Source: Burkholderiales bacterium (GTDB lineage Bacteria; Pseudomonadota; Gammaproteobacteria; Burkholderiales; Burkholderiaceae_C). Taken from it: a stretch of DNA of 64,000 bases. Made by a program: the position numbers and the translations under genes. The notes under the pieces were generated by a model. It ran no database searches and had not been told where the DNA came from. It worked only from the letters and a program-made list of their open reading frames with translations. Each line of letters starts with the position of its first letter. Positions within the stretch are counted from its first letter, which is position 1. Shown here piece by piece: positions 25,885 to 34,098 of the stretch. Location: contig JAPLPK010000067.1 of NCBI GenBank assembly GCA_026400275.1, positions 1 through 64,000 of the forward strand, in the 5' to 3' direction.

Positions 25885-26808
25885 ATGAAAAAGCTCTTTA
25901 TCGCCGCCGCCGTCACCGCCTCTGTGTTGACCCCTTTTGCCGCGCATGCCCAGAAGATCGGCCTGGCCATGGCTAACCAGGAAACCTTCCTGGCCTACAT
26001 GTCCGACGCCCTGCTGGCGCAGGCGAAAACCGTCGGGGCCAATGTGCAGATGGAGTCGGCGGAGAACGACGTGAGCAAGCAGCTCAACCAGATCCAGAAC
26101 TTCATCACCCAGAAGGTAGAGGCCATCATCGTCAACCCGGTGGATACCGATGCCACCACCAAGATCACCAAGATGGTGACCGAGGCCGGCATCCCTCTGG
26201 TCTATGTGAACCGTAAGCCGGTGGACTTCGAGAAGCTGCCGAAGAACGTGGCCTTTGTGGCCTCGGACGAAAAAGTCTCGGGCACACTGCAAACCCAGGA
26301 AGTCTGCCGCGTGATGAAGGGCAAGGGCAATATCGTGGTGCTGATGGGCGAGCTGTCCAACGAAGCTGCACGCACCCGCACCAAGGACATCGAGGAAGTG
26401 CTGGCCACGAAGGAATGCGCGGGCATCAAGATTCTGGACAAACGCGAAGGCACCTGGCTGCGCACCAAGGGCACGGACATCGTGTCGAACTGGATCACCG
26501 CCGGACTGAAGTTTGACGCCATCATCGCCAACAACGACGAAATGGCGATCGGTGCGGTGCAGGCCCTGAAAGCCGCCAAGCGCTGGACCCCCGACTTCAT
26601 GGTGGCCGGTATCGACGCTACGCCCGATGCCCTGGCTTCGATGAAGGCCGGCGACCTGAAAGTCACCGTGTTCCAGAACGCCGCAGGCCAGGGCCGGGGC
26701 TCGCTTGAAGCCGCCATCAAGCTGATCAAGAAGCAGCCGGTGGACCGCTTTGTGAACATCCCGTTTGAGCTGGTTACGCCTGCCAACCTGGCCAAATACG
26801 CCAAGTAA
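25885..26808 (+). CDS. Periplasmic sugar-binding protein (RbsB-like, ABC import)
   Basis: The 307-residue protein has signal peptide MKKLFIAAAVTASVLTPFAAHA and a Peripla_BP_4 fold: KIGLAMANQETFLAYMSDALLAQAKTVGA, FITQKVEAIIVNPVDTDATT, IPLVYVNRKPVDF, NNDEMAIGAVQALKAA and VAGIDATPDALASMKAGDLKVTVFQNA. It should capture a sugar or cyclitol for an ABC importer. No ATPase or permease for it is in the window; the next genes are an aldo-keto reductase and a creatininase-like hydrolase. AGGA lies near the start. Confidence 0.9.
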   Translation: MKKLFIAAAVTASVLTPFAAHAQKIGLAMANQETFLAYMSDALLAQAKTVGANVQMESAENDVSKQLNQIQNFITQKVEAIIVNPVDTDATTKITKMVTEAGIPLVYVNRKPVDFEKLPKNVAFVASDEKVSGTLQTQEVCRVMKGKGNIVVLMGELSNEAARTRTKDIEEVLATKECAGIKILDKREGTWLRTKGTDIVSNWITAGLKFDAIIANNDEMAIGAVQALKAAKRWTPDFMVAGIDATPDALASMKAGDLKVTVFQNAAGQGRGSLEAAIKLIKKQPVDRFVNIPFELVTPANLAKYAK

Positions 26809-26820
26809 AGCAGGGCCTGT

Positions 26821-27795
26821 ATGCGATACCGCGACTTTGGCCGCACCGGCTGGAAGGTGAGTGAGGTGGCCTTTGGGGCCTGGCAGATCGGTGGCGACTG
26901 GGGCGCGGTAGACGATATGCGCTCTATCGACACCTTGTTGTACGCCTTTGACAAAGGCATCAACTTCGTCGATACCGCCGAGCTGTACGGCAAAGGCCAT
27001 AGCGAGGAGGTGATTGGCCGGGCGCTGCGGGCCTGGCAGGGCGACAAAATCTATGTTGCCACCAAGGTGCAACCCATCCAGTGGCCTAACGCAAACGACG
27101 ACCACCCGGCCATGCGCGGCCGCTACCCCGACTGGTATCTGCGCGACAGCGTCGAAAAGTCGCTGGAGCGCCTGGGCGTGGAGCGGCTGGACCTGCTGCA
27201 GCTGCACAGCTGGATGGGCGACGGCCTGTACGCGCTGGACTGGCTGGAGACCCTGAACCGCCTGCGCGCCGAGGGCAAGATCGACAAAATCGGCGTCTCC
27301 CTGCGCGACTTCCGGCCCGACGAGGGCATAGACCTGGCCCGTTTTGGCCTGGTGGACTCCATCCAGGTGGTCTACAACCTGTTCGAGCAGCGCCCGCGCC
27401 ACGGCCTGTTTCCGGCAGGCGAGCAGACATCGACGGCGTTCATCGCCCGGGTGCCGCTGGATTCCGGCGCATTGGTAGGCCATTGGACGGCCGACACCTA
27501 CGCCCGCTGGGCCCCCGGCTCGGTGCCGCACACCATGTTCCGCGAGGGCCGGTTTGCCGAGACCTTGGAGCGGGTGAAGCGACTCAAAAAGTTGTGCGCC
27601 CCCTACTACCCCACGCTGGCCGAGGCGGCCATGCGCTACGTGCTGGATTCCCGGCAGGTGTCCACGCTCATCCCGGGCATGCAAACCCGTGCCGAGGTGG
27701 ATATGAACCTGGTGTATTCCGATGGCCAGGCCTTCCCTGCCGAGCTGTTGGAAAAGCTGGGTGAACACCTTTGGATTCGGAACTACTACCAATGA
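26821..27795 (+). CDS. Aldo-keto reductase
   Basis: The protein has 324 residues in a TIM barrel. The catalytic tetrad is visible as Asp and Tyr in NFVDTAELYGKGHSEEVIG, Lys in YVATKVQ and His in LLQLHSWMG. The opening MRYRDFGRTGWKVSEVAFGAWQIGGDW is common to YdbC/IolS-like reductases that oxidise or reduce sugars and cyclitols with NADP(H). It lies 12 bases after the sugar-binding protein, and its stop overlaps the next ATG. Confidence 0.9.
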   Translation: MRYRDFGRTGWKVSEVAFGAWQIGGDWGAVDDMRSIDTLLYAFDKGINFVDTAELYGKGHSEEVIGRALRAWQGDKIYVATKVQPIQWPNANDDHPAMRGRYPDWYLRDSVEKSLERLGVERLDLLQLHSWMGDGLYALDWLETLNRLRAEGKIDKIGVSLRDFRPDEGIDLARFGLVDSIQVVYNLFEQRPRHGLFPAGEQTSTAFIARVPLDSGALVGHWTADTYARWAPGSVPHTMFREGRFAETLERVKRLKKLCAPYYPTLAEAAMRYVLDSRQVSTLIPGMQTRAEVDMNLVYSDGQAFPAELLEKLGEHLWIRNYYQ

Positions 27796-28514
27796 GCACC
27801 TTGCTACAAGCGCACCAACTGGAGCTGTTGCGGCCGCATGAAATCCGCGCCGAGCTGGCCCGCGCCTCCCGCGTCTACCTGCCGCTGGGCACCATCGAAT
27901 GGCACTGCGAGCATTTGCCGGTGGGGCTGGACGCGCTGACCGCCCACGGCGTGTGCCTGCGCGCCGCCCAGCGCAGCGGCGGCCTGGTCTACCCCACGCT
28001 GCACTACGGCACCGGCGGCGGCCACGGCATCTACCCGTGGACGGTGATGATGGAAACCGGCTCCGAGATCGTCGCCCAGCTGCGTAAAACCCTGGCCCGG
28101 CTGGAGGTGTTTGGCGTGGCCCAGGCGGTGCTGTTCACCGGGCACTTTGCCGACGAGCAGATCGCCATGGTGCGCCAGCTGGCCCAAGACTGGCAGGCCG
28201 AAGGCCACACGCTGCAGGTGCAGGCGCTGTCCATCAATATGCTGCCCCAGCCACCCATCGCCCCCGACCACGCCGGCCCGTTCGAGACCACGCTGCTGCA
28301 CGCCCTGTGGCCAGAGCGGGTGGACATAGCCCAGCTGCCGCCCAAGCCCGTGCGCACCGGCAACATCGAAGAAGACGGCTGGGGCCCGCAGCGCCATGTG
28401 CAAGGCCACCCCCTGTGGGGCGTGGTGGGCCCGGACCCGCGCGACTTCGACCCGGCGCGTGGGCCAGAGCTGCTGGAGGCGGTGGTGGCCTGGCTGGTGG
28501 CGGAGGTGGCCTGA
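27792..28514 (+). CDS. Creatininase-family hydrolase
   Basis: The 240-residue protein shows the creatininase metal site: Glu and His in LGTIEWHCEHLPVGLDALTAH, TGHFADEQ and the late Glu in APDHAGPFETTLLH. Members open cyclic amides, and some (diketo-inositol hydrolases) cleave carbocyclic rings of oxidised inositols. The adjoining aldo-keto reductase and sugar-binding protein make a sugar or inositol substrate more likely than creatinine; this is inference. The ATGA overlap with the reductase marks an operon. Confidence 0.85.
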   Translation: MSTLLQAHQLELLRPHEIRAELARASRVYLPLGTIEWHCEHLPVGLDALTAHGVCLRAAQRSGGLVYPTLHYGTGGGHGIYPWTVMMETGSEIVAQLRKTLARLEVFGVAQAVLFTGHFADEQIAMVRQLAQDWQAEGHTLQVQALSINMLPQPPIAPDHAGPFETTLLHALWPERVDIAQLPPKPVRTGNIEEDGWGPQRHVQGHPLWGVVGPDPRDFDPARGPELLEAVVAWLVAEVA

Positions 28515-28524
28515 ATTTGAATTT

Positions 28525-28592
28525 TCAGGCTATTTTTCAGGCATTAAATTGGCCGATAGCGCAGTAAACACGAGCGCCAGCAGCTATCAAAA
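28525..28592. repeat. Decayed dispersed palindrome between convergent genes
   Basis: The sequence aaattggccgatagcgcagtaaacacgagcgccagcagctatcaaaaag keeps the AGCGCAGTAAACACGAGCGC core and AGCAGCTAT end. It lies between the creatininase-like gene and lacI, which are convergent. Confidence 0.5.
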
Positions 28593-28625
28593 AGAGAGTT
28601 AAATACGATAGCAAAGCCCGCTGGC

Positions 28626-29681
28626 TCACACGCTTTCGGGCAGGTGGATGTCCATCGGCACCAGCACCTGCCGTATGCCTGCTGTCGGTTGCACCACCGC
28701 CTCGGCCATCTGGGCCACCAGTTCGCGGCAGAGCTGGGGCAGGGGGTGCGACAGCACGGCGGCGAAGTGCCGGTGGATCAGCCCGGCGCGTGTCACGGGC
28801 GTGAGCTCGGTGCCTATGCCCACCAGCCGCTGGCCAGCTCGGTTGCGCTGGCGGCGCTGTTCCAGCGCTTTGAGCACGCCTTCAATGCCGCTGCCGCCCA
28901 TGTAGAAACCCACCAGGTCGGGGTGGCTGTCCAGCAGCTCGTGGGTGCGTTCCTCGCCATAGGCATCGCTTTCCAGCGTGGAAATGGTCTCCAGCAGGTC
29001 AAAGTCGGGCGCGTGCTCGCGCATGTACGAGCGCAGGCTGATCTCGCTCAGCTCCTGGCACTGGAAGCGGTGGCTGCCCACAAAAATCGCCACCGGGCCG
29101 GGTGCGTGCGCCAGCTCCGAAATCAGCCAGGCCGCCGTGCGCCCCACCCGGCGGTTGTCCAGCCCGGCGTAGCCTGCGCGCAAGGGCGAGCTCAAATCAG
29201 AAATCAGCCCGAACACCGGCACCTGGCGCTGGTGCAAGGCCTCGATGGCGTTGTTGACCAGCGCGTGGTCGGCTGTGACCACCGCGATGGCATCCACCCG
29301 CTGGCCCAGGTCGGCCAGGTGCTCGGCCACACATTCGGGGGTTTGGTCCTTCAGGTACTCCACCACCGCGCGGCCGCGCAGCGTGGGGCAGTCTTGCGTG
29401 GCCTGGGTGAGCGCGGCGGCCAGGCCCCGGTAAAACACCGCGTTGGGCAGCTGCAGCAAAAACCCCAGCGTGAGGCGCGGGCGCACATCGCGCAGGCGCT
29501 CGGTGATGACACCCGCCGCGTAAAAGCCCAGGGCTTCGGCGGAGGCGCGGATGCGCTGGGCCGTGTCTTCGCGCACATTGCTGCGGCCATTCAGCACCCG
29601 GTCCACGGTGGAACGGCTGTGCCCGCAGTGGCGGGCCACGTCGTCCATGGTGGGGCGGCGGGAAGGATTTTTGCTTGACAT
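28626..29681 (-). CDS. LacI-family transcriptional regulator
   Basis: The 351-residue protein has the LacI HTH and hinge: PTMDDVARHCGHSRSTVDRVLNGRSNVREDTAQRIRASAEALGF. A periplasmic-binding-protein-like effector domain follows (LTLGFLLQLPNAVFYRGLAAALTQ, DAIAVVTADHALVNNAIEAL, GFYMGGSGIEGVLKAL). The binding domain resembles the sugar-binding protein two genes away, so a shared ligand is plausible. It is convergent with that operon and divergent from the desaturase, with an inverted repeat in the shared promoter. Confidence 0.92.
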   Translation of the reverse strand: MSSKNPSRRPTMDDVARHCGHSRSTVDRVLNGRSNVREDTAQRIRASAEALGFYAAGVITERLRDVRPRLTLGFLLQLPNAVFYRGLAAALTQATQDCPTLRGRAVVEYLKDQTPECVAEHLADLGQRVDAIAVVTADHALVNNAIEALHQRQVPVFGLISDLSSPLRAGYAGLDNRRVGRTAAWLISELAHAPGPVAIFVGSHRFQCQELSEISLRSYMREHAPDFDLLETISTLESDAYGEERTHELLDSHPDLVGFYMGGSGIEGVLKALEQRRQRNRAGQRLVGIGTELTPVTRAGLIHRHFAAVLSHPLPQLCRELVAQMAEAVVQPTAGIRQVLVPMDIHLPESV

Positions 29682-29684
29682 GTT

Positions 29685-29714
29685 TGTGTCAAAAATGGGT
29701 GTTGGTTTGACACA
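29685..29714. promoter_or_regulatory. Perfect inverted repeat TGTGTCAAA-N12-TTTGACACA
   Basis: Two 9-base arms are perfectly complementary with a 12-base spacer. They lie just upstream of lacI and 86 bases from the desaturase start. Each arm contains TTGACA or its complement, so it overlaps likely -35 elements. It is a good candidate operator for the LacI protein, though LacI sites are usually more compact. Confidence 0.55.
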
Positions 29715-29799
29715 TTATGGGGCAGAAACGGCGCCAGTAGTACCCAAAAAGAGTGTGGCCTCGTAGCATCCAGTCACGCCAAAACGGAGACAAAAAACC

Positions 29800-30849
29800 A
29801 TGCCAAAACCCACTTATTCCCGCTACGCCCTGCGGGACGACCAGGCCCCCACCGGCGACTTGCGCCGGGAGGAATTCGAGTCCGAAGTCAGCGCCCGCTG
29901 GTTTACGCCGCAAATCGACCGCAAGCTTTTGAAACAGCTCATGAAACGCTCTGACACAGAGTCGCTGTGGAACTACGGCCTGTGGATCGCACTGCTGGTG
30001 GCCAGCGGCGTGGCGGGCTTCTTTACCTGGGGCACCTGGTGGGCCGTGCCCTGCTTCCTGGTCTACGGCGTGCTGTATTCCACCAGCGACCACCGGGCGC
30101 ATGAGTTGTCGCACGGCACGCCCTTCAAAACCCGCTGGCTGAACGAGGCGCTCTACCACCTCAACGCCTTCATGACCCTGCACGAGGGCCACTACTGGCG
30201 CTGGAGCCACACGCGCCACCACACGCACACCATCATCGTGGGCAAGGACCCGGAAATCGCTTTTCCGCGCCCGGCCAACCGGCTGTATGCGCTGCTGGAT
30301 TTCTTCTTCTTGAAGTCCGGCGTGCTGCTGCTGCGCGACATTGCCTTGCAGTCGGTAGGCCGCATCAGCCCGGACGGCGAGCATTTCATCCCGAGCAGTG
30401 AGCGCAGCAAGGTCATCCGCTCGGCGCGCATCTTCATGCTGGTGTTTGCCGCCGTGATCGCCGCCTGCATTTACAGCCAGAGCATCCTGCCGGCGATGTA
30501 TGTCGTGTTGCCGCGCTTTTACGGCGGCTTCTTTGCCCAGTTTTTCAACGCCACCCAGCACACCGGCCTGGCCGAAGACGTGTACGACCACCGGCTGAAC
30601 ACCCGCACCTTTGTGACGAACCCGGTGTTCCAGTGGCTGTACTGCAATATGAACTTCCACATCGAGCACCACAGCCTGCCCATGGTGCCCTGGCACCAGC
30701 TGCCCAAGCTGCACGCGGCCATCAAGACCCAGTGCCCGCCGGTCTACCCCAGCGTGTGGGCCGCCTGGGCCGAGATCCTGCCCGCCTTGCAGCGCCAGGC
30801 CCATGACGCCAGCTTCCAGGTCACCCGGCCTGTACCCGGAGCCGTGTAA
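29800..30849 (+). CDS. Membrane fatty acid desaturase / alkane hydroxylase-like di-iron protein
   Basis: The 349-residue protein has the three His boxes of membrane di-iron enzymes: DHRAHELSHGTPF, WSHTRHHTHT and NMNFHIEHHSLPM. Hydrophobic stretches near 57-95 and 205-240 give four or so helices. These enzymes desaturate or hydroxylate lipid chains or aromatics using O2. The substrate is not readable. It is divergent from lacI. The last few residues (RPVPGAV) may come from the abutting IS remnant, since the transposase ATG overlaps its TAA. Confidence 0.85.
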   Translation: MPKPTYSRYALRDDQAPTGDLRREEFESEVSARWFTPQIDRKLLKQLMKRSDTESLWNYGLWIALLVASGVAGFFTWGTWWAVPCFLVYGVLYSTSDHRAHELSHGTPFKTRWLNEALYHLNAFMTLHEGHYWRWSHTRHHTHTIIVGKDPEIAFPRPANRLYALLDFFFLKSGVLLLRDIALQSVGRISPDGEHFIPSSERSKVIRSARIFMLVFAAVIAACIYSQSILPAMYVVLPRFYGGFFAQFFNATQHTGLAEDVYDHRLNTRTFVTNPVFQWLYCNMNFHIEHHSLPMVPWHQLPKLHAAIKTQCPPVYPSVWAAWAEILPALQRQAHDASFQVTRPVPGAV

Positions 30850-31282
30850 TGGCCACGCCCGGGCCCCAGAAAGTGCACCGCTACGGCGCTGAATTTAAGC
30901 TGCAGGCGGTGCAGATGAGCCAGCAAAGCGGTGTGCGCATCAAGGACGTGGCGGCCACGTTAGGTATTCACCCGTTTATGCTGTCCAAATGGCGCAAGCA
31001 GGTGCGCGACGGCGAGCTGGTCGGCCCGCCTGCTGCCGTGGATGCGAATACGGTGGTGGAGCTGCAGCGCCTGTGCGCCGTGGAGCAGCAGTTCAAACGC
31101 CTGCAACAGGAGCATGAACTGCTAAAAAAAGCCATCCGGTTTGCTTTCGATCCAAAGCCGAAGTTTTCCGTTTTATCGGGGCAAACCGGGACACCTATTC
31201 CGTGCAACTGATGTGCCAGTACTACCAGGTGACACGGGCAGGCTATTACGCCTGGTGTAAGCGGGGGGCTGCGGAAGCCTAG
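30849..31282 (+). mobile_element. Truncated IS3-family insertion sequence (orfA plus start of orfB)
   Basis: OrfA (30849-31211) encodes HRYGAEFKLQAVQMSQQSGVRIKDVAATLGIHPFMLSKWRKQV, the IS3-type HTH, and a leucine-zipper-like VVELQRLCAVEQQFKRLQQEHELLKKA. The -1 frame then carries orfB start: AEVFRFIGANRDTYSVQLMCQYYQVTRAGYYAWCKRGAAEA, ending in a TAG at 31280-31282. An A7 run (CTAAAAAAAGCC) near 31122 is a possible slippery site. Most of orfB, with the DDE active site, is missing. The remnant stops exactly at the trx stop codon. It cannot move by itself. Confidence 0.85.
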
Positions 31283-32238
31283 TTCAGCATCATGCTGAGG
31301 CGACGACGGTAGGTGGATACCAGTTGGGCCTGGGGGTCTTGCTCGGTGACGGACTTGCCCGAGATCTCGATGCCACCGGCGCTCTTGGTGCCCGCATCGG
31401 CGCTGGCCTTGGGCTTGGGCGGGGTCAGCAGCTCCAGGATGGCGACGAAGAGCTTGCGGGGGGCTTCGTCGTTCCATTTCTTGTCGCGCATGATGATCTC
31501 CAGCAGCTCGTCCATGGCAGCGGTCCAGTCGCCCAGGGCCATCAGGACCTGGGACTTGGCGAAGCGGGCATCAAAGTCGCGTTTGTTGGCGGTGATTTGG
31601 GCGTCAAAACCGGCTATGCCGCTTGCCTGTGCTGCGTCACTAGCTGCGAAATTGAGAGCGGCTATCCATTGCGCCAAGGCTTCAAAGCGCAGCTGCAGCG
31701 GTATGTATTTCAGCGTGGGCTGCAGTGCGGCCTCGGCTTCTTCCAGGTTGCCGGTTTCAACCAGCAGGCGCACGTAGTCATAGCGGGCGTCGTCGTTGGC
31801 CGGGTCAAGGGCCAGGGCTTCATGTAACTTGTGCAGGGCGGCGTCGGTGTCGCCGGATTCGAGCAGGGCCTGGGCTTGCTCCGCTTCCGTGGGTTCGGCG
31901 TCCAGCGGCTCGCCTTCGGGCACGTGTTTGTCCAGGAATTCCTTGAGCTGGCCTTCGGGAATTGCGCCCTGGAAGCCGTCCACCGGCTGGCCGTTGATCA
32001 CCAGGATGCAGGTTGGGATGCTGCGGATGCCAAAGGCGGCGGCCAGTTGTTGCTCTTGGTCGGAGTCGATCTTGGCCAGCTTGAAGCGACCGCCGTATTC
32101 AGCTTCGACCTTTTCCAGTAGCGGGCCGATGACCTTGCAGGGGCCGCACCAGGGCGCCCAAAAGTCCACCAGTACCGGCGTGGTCATGGAGGCGGCAATG
32201 ACCTCGGTTTCAAAGTTTTCGACGGTAACGTTGATCAT
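31279..32238 (-). CDS. Thioredoxin-domain protein with TPR-like tail (CnoX/YbbN family)
   Basis: The 319-residue protein has a thioredoxin domain (1-110) with active-site WCGPC (Cys31, Cys34), unlike E. coli CnoX, which lacks the full CxxC motif. TPR-like repeats follow (AQALLESGDTDAALHKLHEALALDPANDDARYDYVRLLVETGNLEEAE) and a DUF-type tetratricopeptide domain to residue 290. CnoX proteins hold unfolding clients during oxidative stress and hand them to GroEL. The gene ends at the IS remnant. A phrase in the tail (NFAASDAAQASG) corresponds to DNA slightly like the dispersed palindrome. Confidence 0.88.
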   Translation of the reverse strand: MINVTVENFETEVIAASMTTPVLVDFWAPWCGPCKVIGPLLEKVEAEYGGRFKLAKIDSDQEQQLAAAFGIRSIPTCILVINGQPVDGFQGAIPEGQLKEFLDKHVPEGEPLDAEPTEAEQAQALLESGDTDAALHKLHEALALDPANDDARYDYVRLLVETGNLEEAEAALQPTLKYIPLQLRFEALAQWIAALNFAASDAAQASGIAGFDAQITANKRDFDARFAKSQVLMALGDWTAAMDELLEIIMRDKKWNDEAPRKLFVAILELLTPPKPKASADAGTKSAGGIEISGKSVTEQDPQAQLVSTYRRRLSMMLN

Positions 32239-32435
32239 TTGTGGGGGTGCTCGAAGGCAAAAAGTAAAATTAAGGGCTAATCAACACGGCAACAACCCAC
32301 CACCCAACATCCAGTCAGAACGCATCCCGTCCAGAAACACCGCAGAACTGGCTCAGCCAGGCTGCAGGTGTTGCCCCCTGCAAGGGGGGTGGCGGAAAGT
32401 GCAAAGCACTGGAGCCTGGGGGTGTGTAACAACTT
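32239..32435. other. Divergent trx/purE spacer
   Basis: The 197 bases hold no gene. A GC-rich segment CCCCCTGCAAGGGGGG and the following GTGGCGGAAAGTGCAAAGCACTGG form hairpins just before purE and could take part in purE leader control. No purine riboswitch signature was recognised. Confidence 0.35.
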
Positions 32436-32939
32436 ATGAACTCTATTCAAATTGGTGTGGTGATGGGGTCCAGCTCCGACTGGGACACCATGCAGCACGC
32501 GGTGCAGATTCTCCAACAGTTTGGTATCACCTTCGAGGCGAAAGTGGTTTCCGCCCACCGCATGCCCGATGATATGTTTGCTTACGCCGAGGCCGCCGCT
32601 GGCCGGGGCATGAAAGCCATCATCGCAGGCGCCGGCGGCGCCGCCCACTTGCCCGGCATGCTGGCCGCCAAGACCACGGTGCCGGTGCTGGGTGTGCCGG
32701 TGGCCAGCCGCCATCTGCAGGGCGTGGATTCGCTGCACAGCATCGTGCAGATGCCCAAGGGCATCCCCGTGGCTACGTTCGCTATTGGCACGGCCGGTGC
32801 AGCCAACGCGGCGCTGTTCGCCGTAGCCCTGTTGGCTAACGAGAACCCCGCGCTGCGCACCCAGCTGGAGGCCTTCCGTGCCGCCCAGACCGAAGTGGCG
32901 CGCAATATGACCCTGCCACCCGCGCCCCACGCCCTATGA
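32436..32939 (+). CDS. purE: N5-carboxyaminoimidazole ribonucleotide mutase
   Basis: The 167-residue class I PurE shows [56 protein letters not shown] and the [20 protein letters not shown] loop. It moves the carboxyl of N5-CAIR to C4 to give CAIR in de novo purine synthesis. Its stop overlaps the purK start (ATGA), the usual purEK operon. No truncation is seen. Confidence 0.97.
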   Translation: MNSIQIGVVMGSSSDWDTMQHAVQILQQFGITFEAKVVSAHRMPDDMFAYAEAAAGRGMKAIIAGAGGAAHLPGMLAAKTTVPVLGVPVASRHLQGVDSLHSIVQMPKGIPVATFAIGTAGAANAALFAVALLANENPALRTQLEAFRAAQTEVARNMTLPPAPHAL

Positions 32940-34096
32940 GCCAGGTCTTACTACCCGGTGCCACGCTGGGCGTGATGGGCGGCGGCCAGCTGGGCCGCAT
33001 GTTCATCCACGCGGCCCAACGCATGGGTTATTTCACCGCCGTGCTGGACCCCGATGCCAACAGCCCCGCTGGCCGCGTGAGCCACCACCACATCGCCACC
33101 GACTACATGGACGCCCCCGGCCTGGGCCAGTTGGCCGAGACCTGCGACGCCATCACCACCGAGTTCGAGAACGTGCCGGCGCCGGCCCTGGCCCGCCTGG
33201 CGGTGTACACCACCGTGTCGCCCGCAGCCGCGTCCGTCGCCATTGCCCAGGACCGTGCGCAGGAGAAAGCCCACTTTGTGGCCTGCGGCGTGCCCTGCGC
33301 ACCCTATGCGGTGATTGAAACTGCGGCGCAACTGGCCGCCGTGACAGACGACCTGCTGCCCGGCATATTGAAGACCGCCCGCATGGGCTACGACGGCAAA
33401 GGCCAGGTCCGCGTGGCGACCTATGCCGAGTTGGCCCAGGCCTGGCTGGACCTGAAGGGCGTGCCCTGCGTGCTGGAGAAGATGCTGCCGCTGGCCGCCG
33501 AGTGCTCGGTCATCGTCGCGCGTGGTGCCGACGGCCAGATGGTCCACCTGCCGGTGCAGCGCAATCTGCACCGTGACGGCATTCTGGCCGTCACCGAGGT
33601 TTATGAGGGAAATATGCCTGCAGCGCAGGAAGAACATGCGCTGGCAGCTGCGAAATCAATAGCAAACGAGCTGAATTACGTGGGCGTGCTGTGCGTGGAG
33701 TTCTTCGTGCTGGACGACGGCAGCCTGGTGGTCAACGAGATCGCGCCGCGCCCGCACAACAGCGGCCACGCCAGCATGGACTGCTGCGATGTGTCGCAGT
33801 TCGAGCTCCAAGTGCGCACGCTTGCCGGCCTGCCCCTGGTGCAGCCGCGCCAGCACAGCCCGGCGCTGATGCTGAACCTGCTGGGCGACCTGTGGTTTGT
33901 GCGCTCTGAAAGAGCTGCCACGCCGCCTTGGGCCGACGTGCTGGCCCTGCCCGGTGCACATCTGCACCTGTACGGCAAGTCTGGCGCCAAGCCCGGCCGC
34001 AAGATGGGCCACCTGACGATTACCGGCGCTTCGGTGGAGGCTGTGCGCGCCACCGCCTTGCAGGCAGCGGCGCTGCTGGGCATAGAGGCATTTTGA
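32936..34096 (+). CDS. purK: N5-carboxyaminoimidazole ribonucleotide synthase
   Basis: The 386-residue ATP-grasp enzyme starts [28 protein letters not shown] and has [38 protein letters not shown] and [36 protein letters not shown]. It makes N5-CAIR from AIR, ATP and bicarbonate, feeding PurE. The phrase at 33640-33670 weakly resembles the dispersed palindrome but lacks its core. The next gene starts 3 bases after its stop. Confidence 0.96.
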   Translation: MSQVLLPGATLGVMGGGQLGRMFIHAAQRMGYFTAVLDPDANSPAGRVSHHHIATDYMDAPGLGQLAETCDAITTEFENVPAPALARLAVYTTVSPAAASVAIAQDRAQEKAHFVACGVPCAPYAVIETAAQLAAVTDDLLPGILKTARMGYDGKGQVRVATYAELAQAWLDLKGVPCVLEKMLPLAAECSVIVARGADGQMVHLPVQRNLHRDGILAVTEVYEGNMPAAQEEHALAAAKSIANELNYVGVLCVEFFVLDDGSLVVNEIAPRPHNSGHASMDCCDVSQFELQVRTLAGLPLVQPRQHSPALMLNLLGDLWFVRSERAATPPWADVLALPGAHLHLYGKSGAKPGRKMGHLTITGASVEAVRATALQAAALLGIEAF

Positions 34097-34098
34097 GC

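Noticed and set aside
25831-27792. 653-residue minus-strand ORF opposite the sugar-binding protein and aldo-keto reductase
   Set aside because: Antisense shadow of two well-supported genes in high-GC DNA; the translation is low-complexity His/Gln/Val-rich.
31610-31660. Possible dispersed-palindrome copy in the thioredoxin/TPR gene
   Set aside because: Only loose similarity (GCAGCTAGTGACGCAGCACAGGCAAGCG on the minus strand); too weak to claim.
32239-32435. Purine riboswitch upstream of purE
   Set aside because: The conserved loop sequences were not seen; only GC-rich hairpins are present.
33640-33670. Possible dispersed-palindrome copy in purK
   Set aside because: AAATCAATAGC resembles one arm, but the GCGCAGGTA core is absent and the peptide is normal for PurK.
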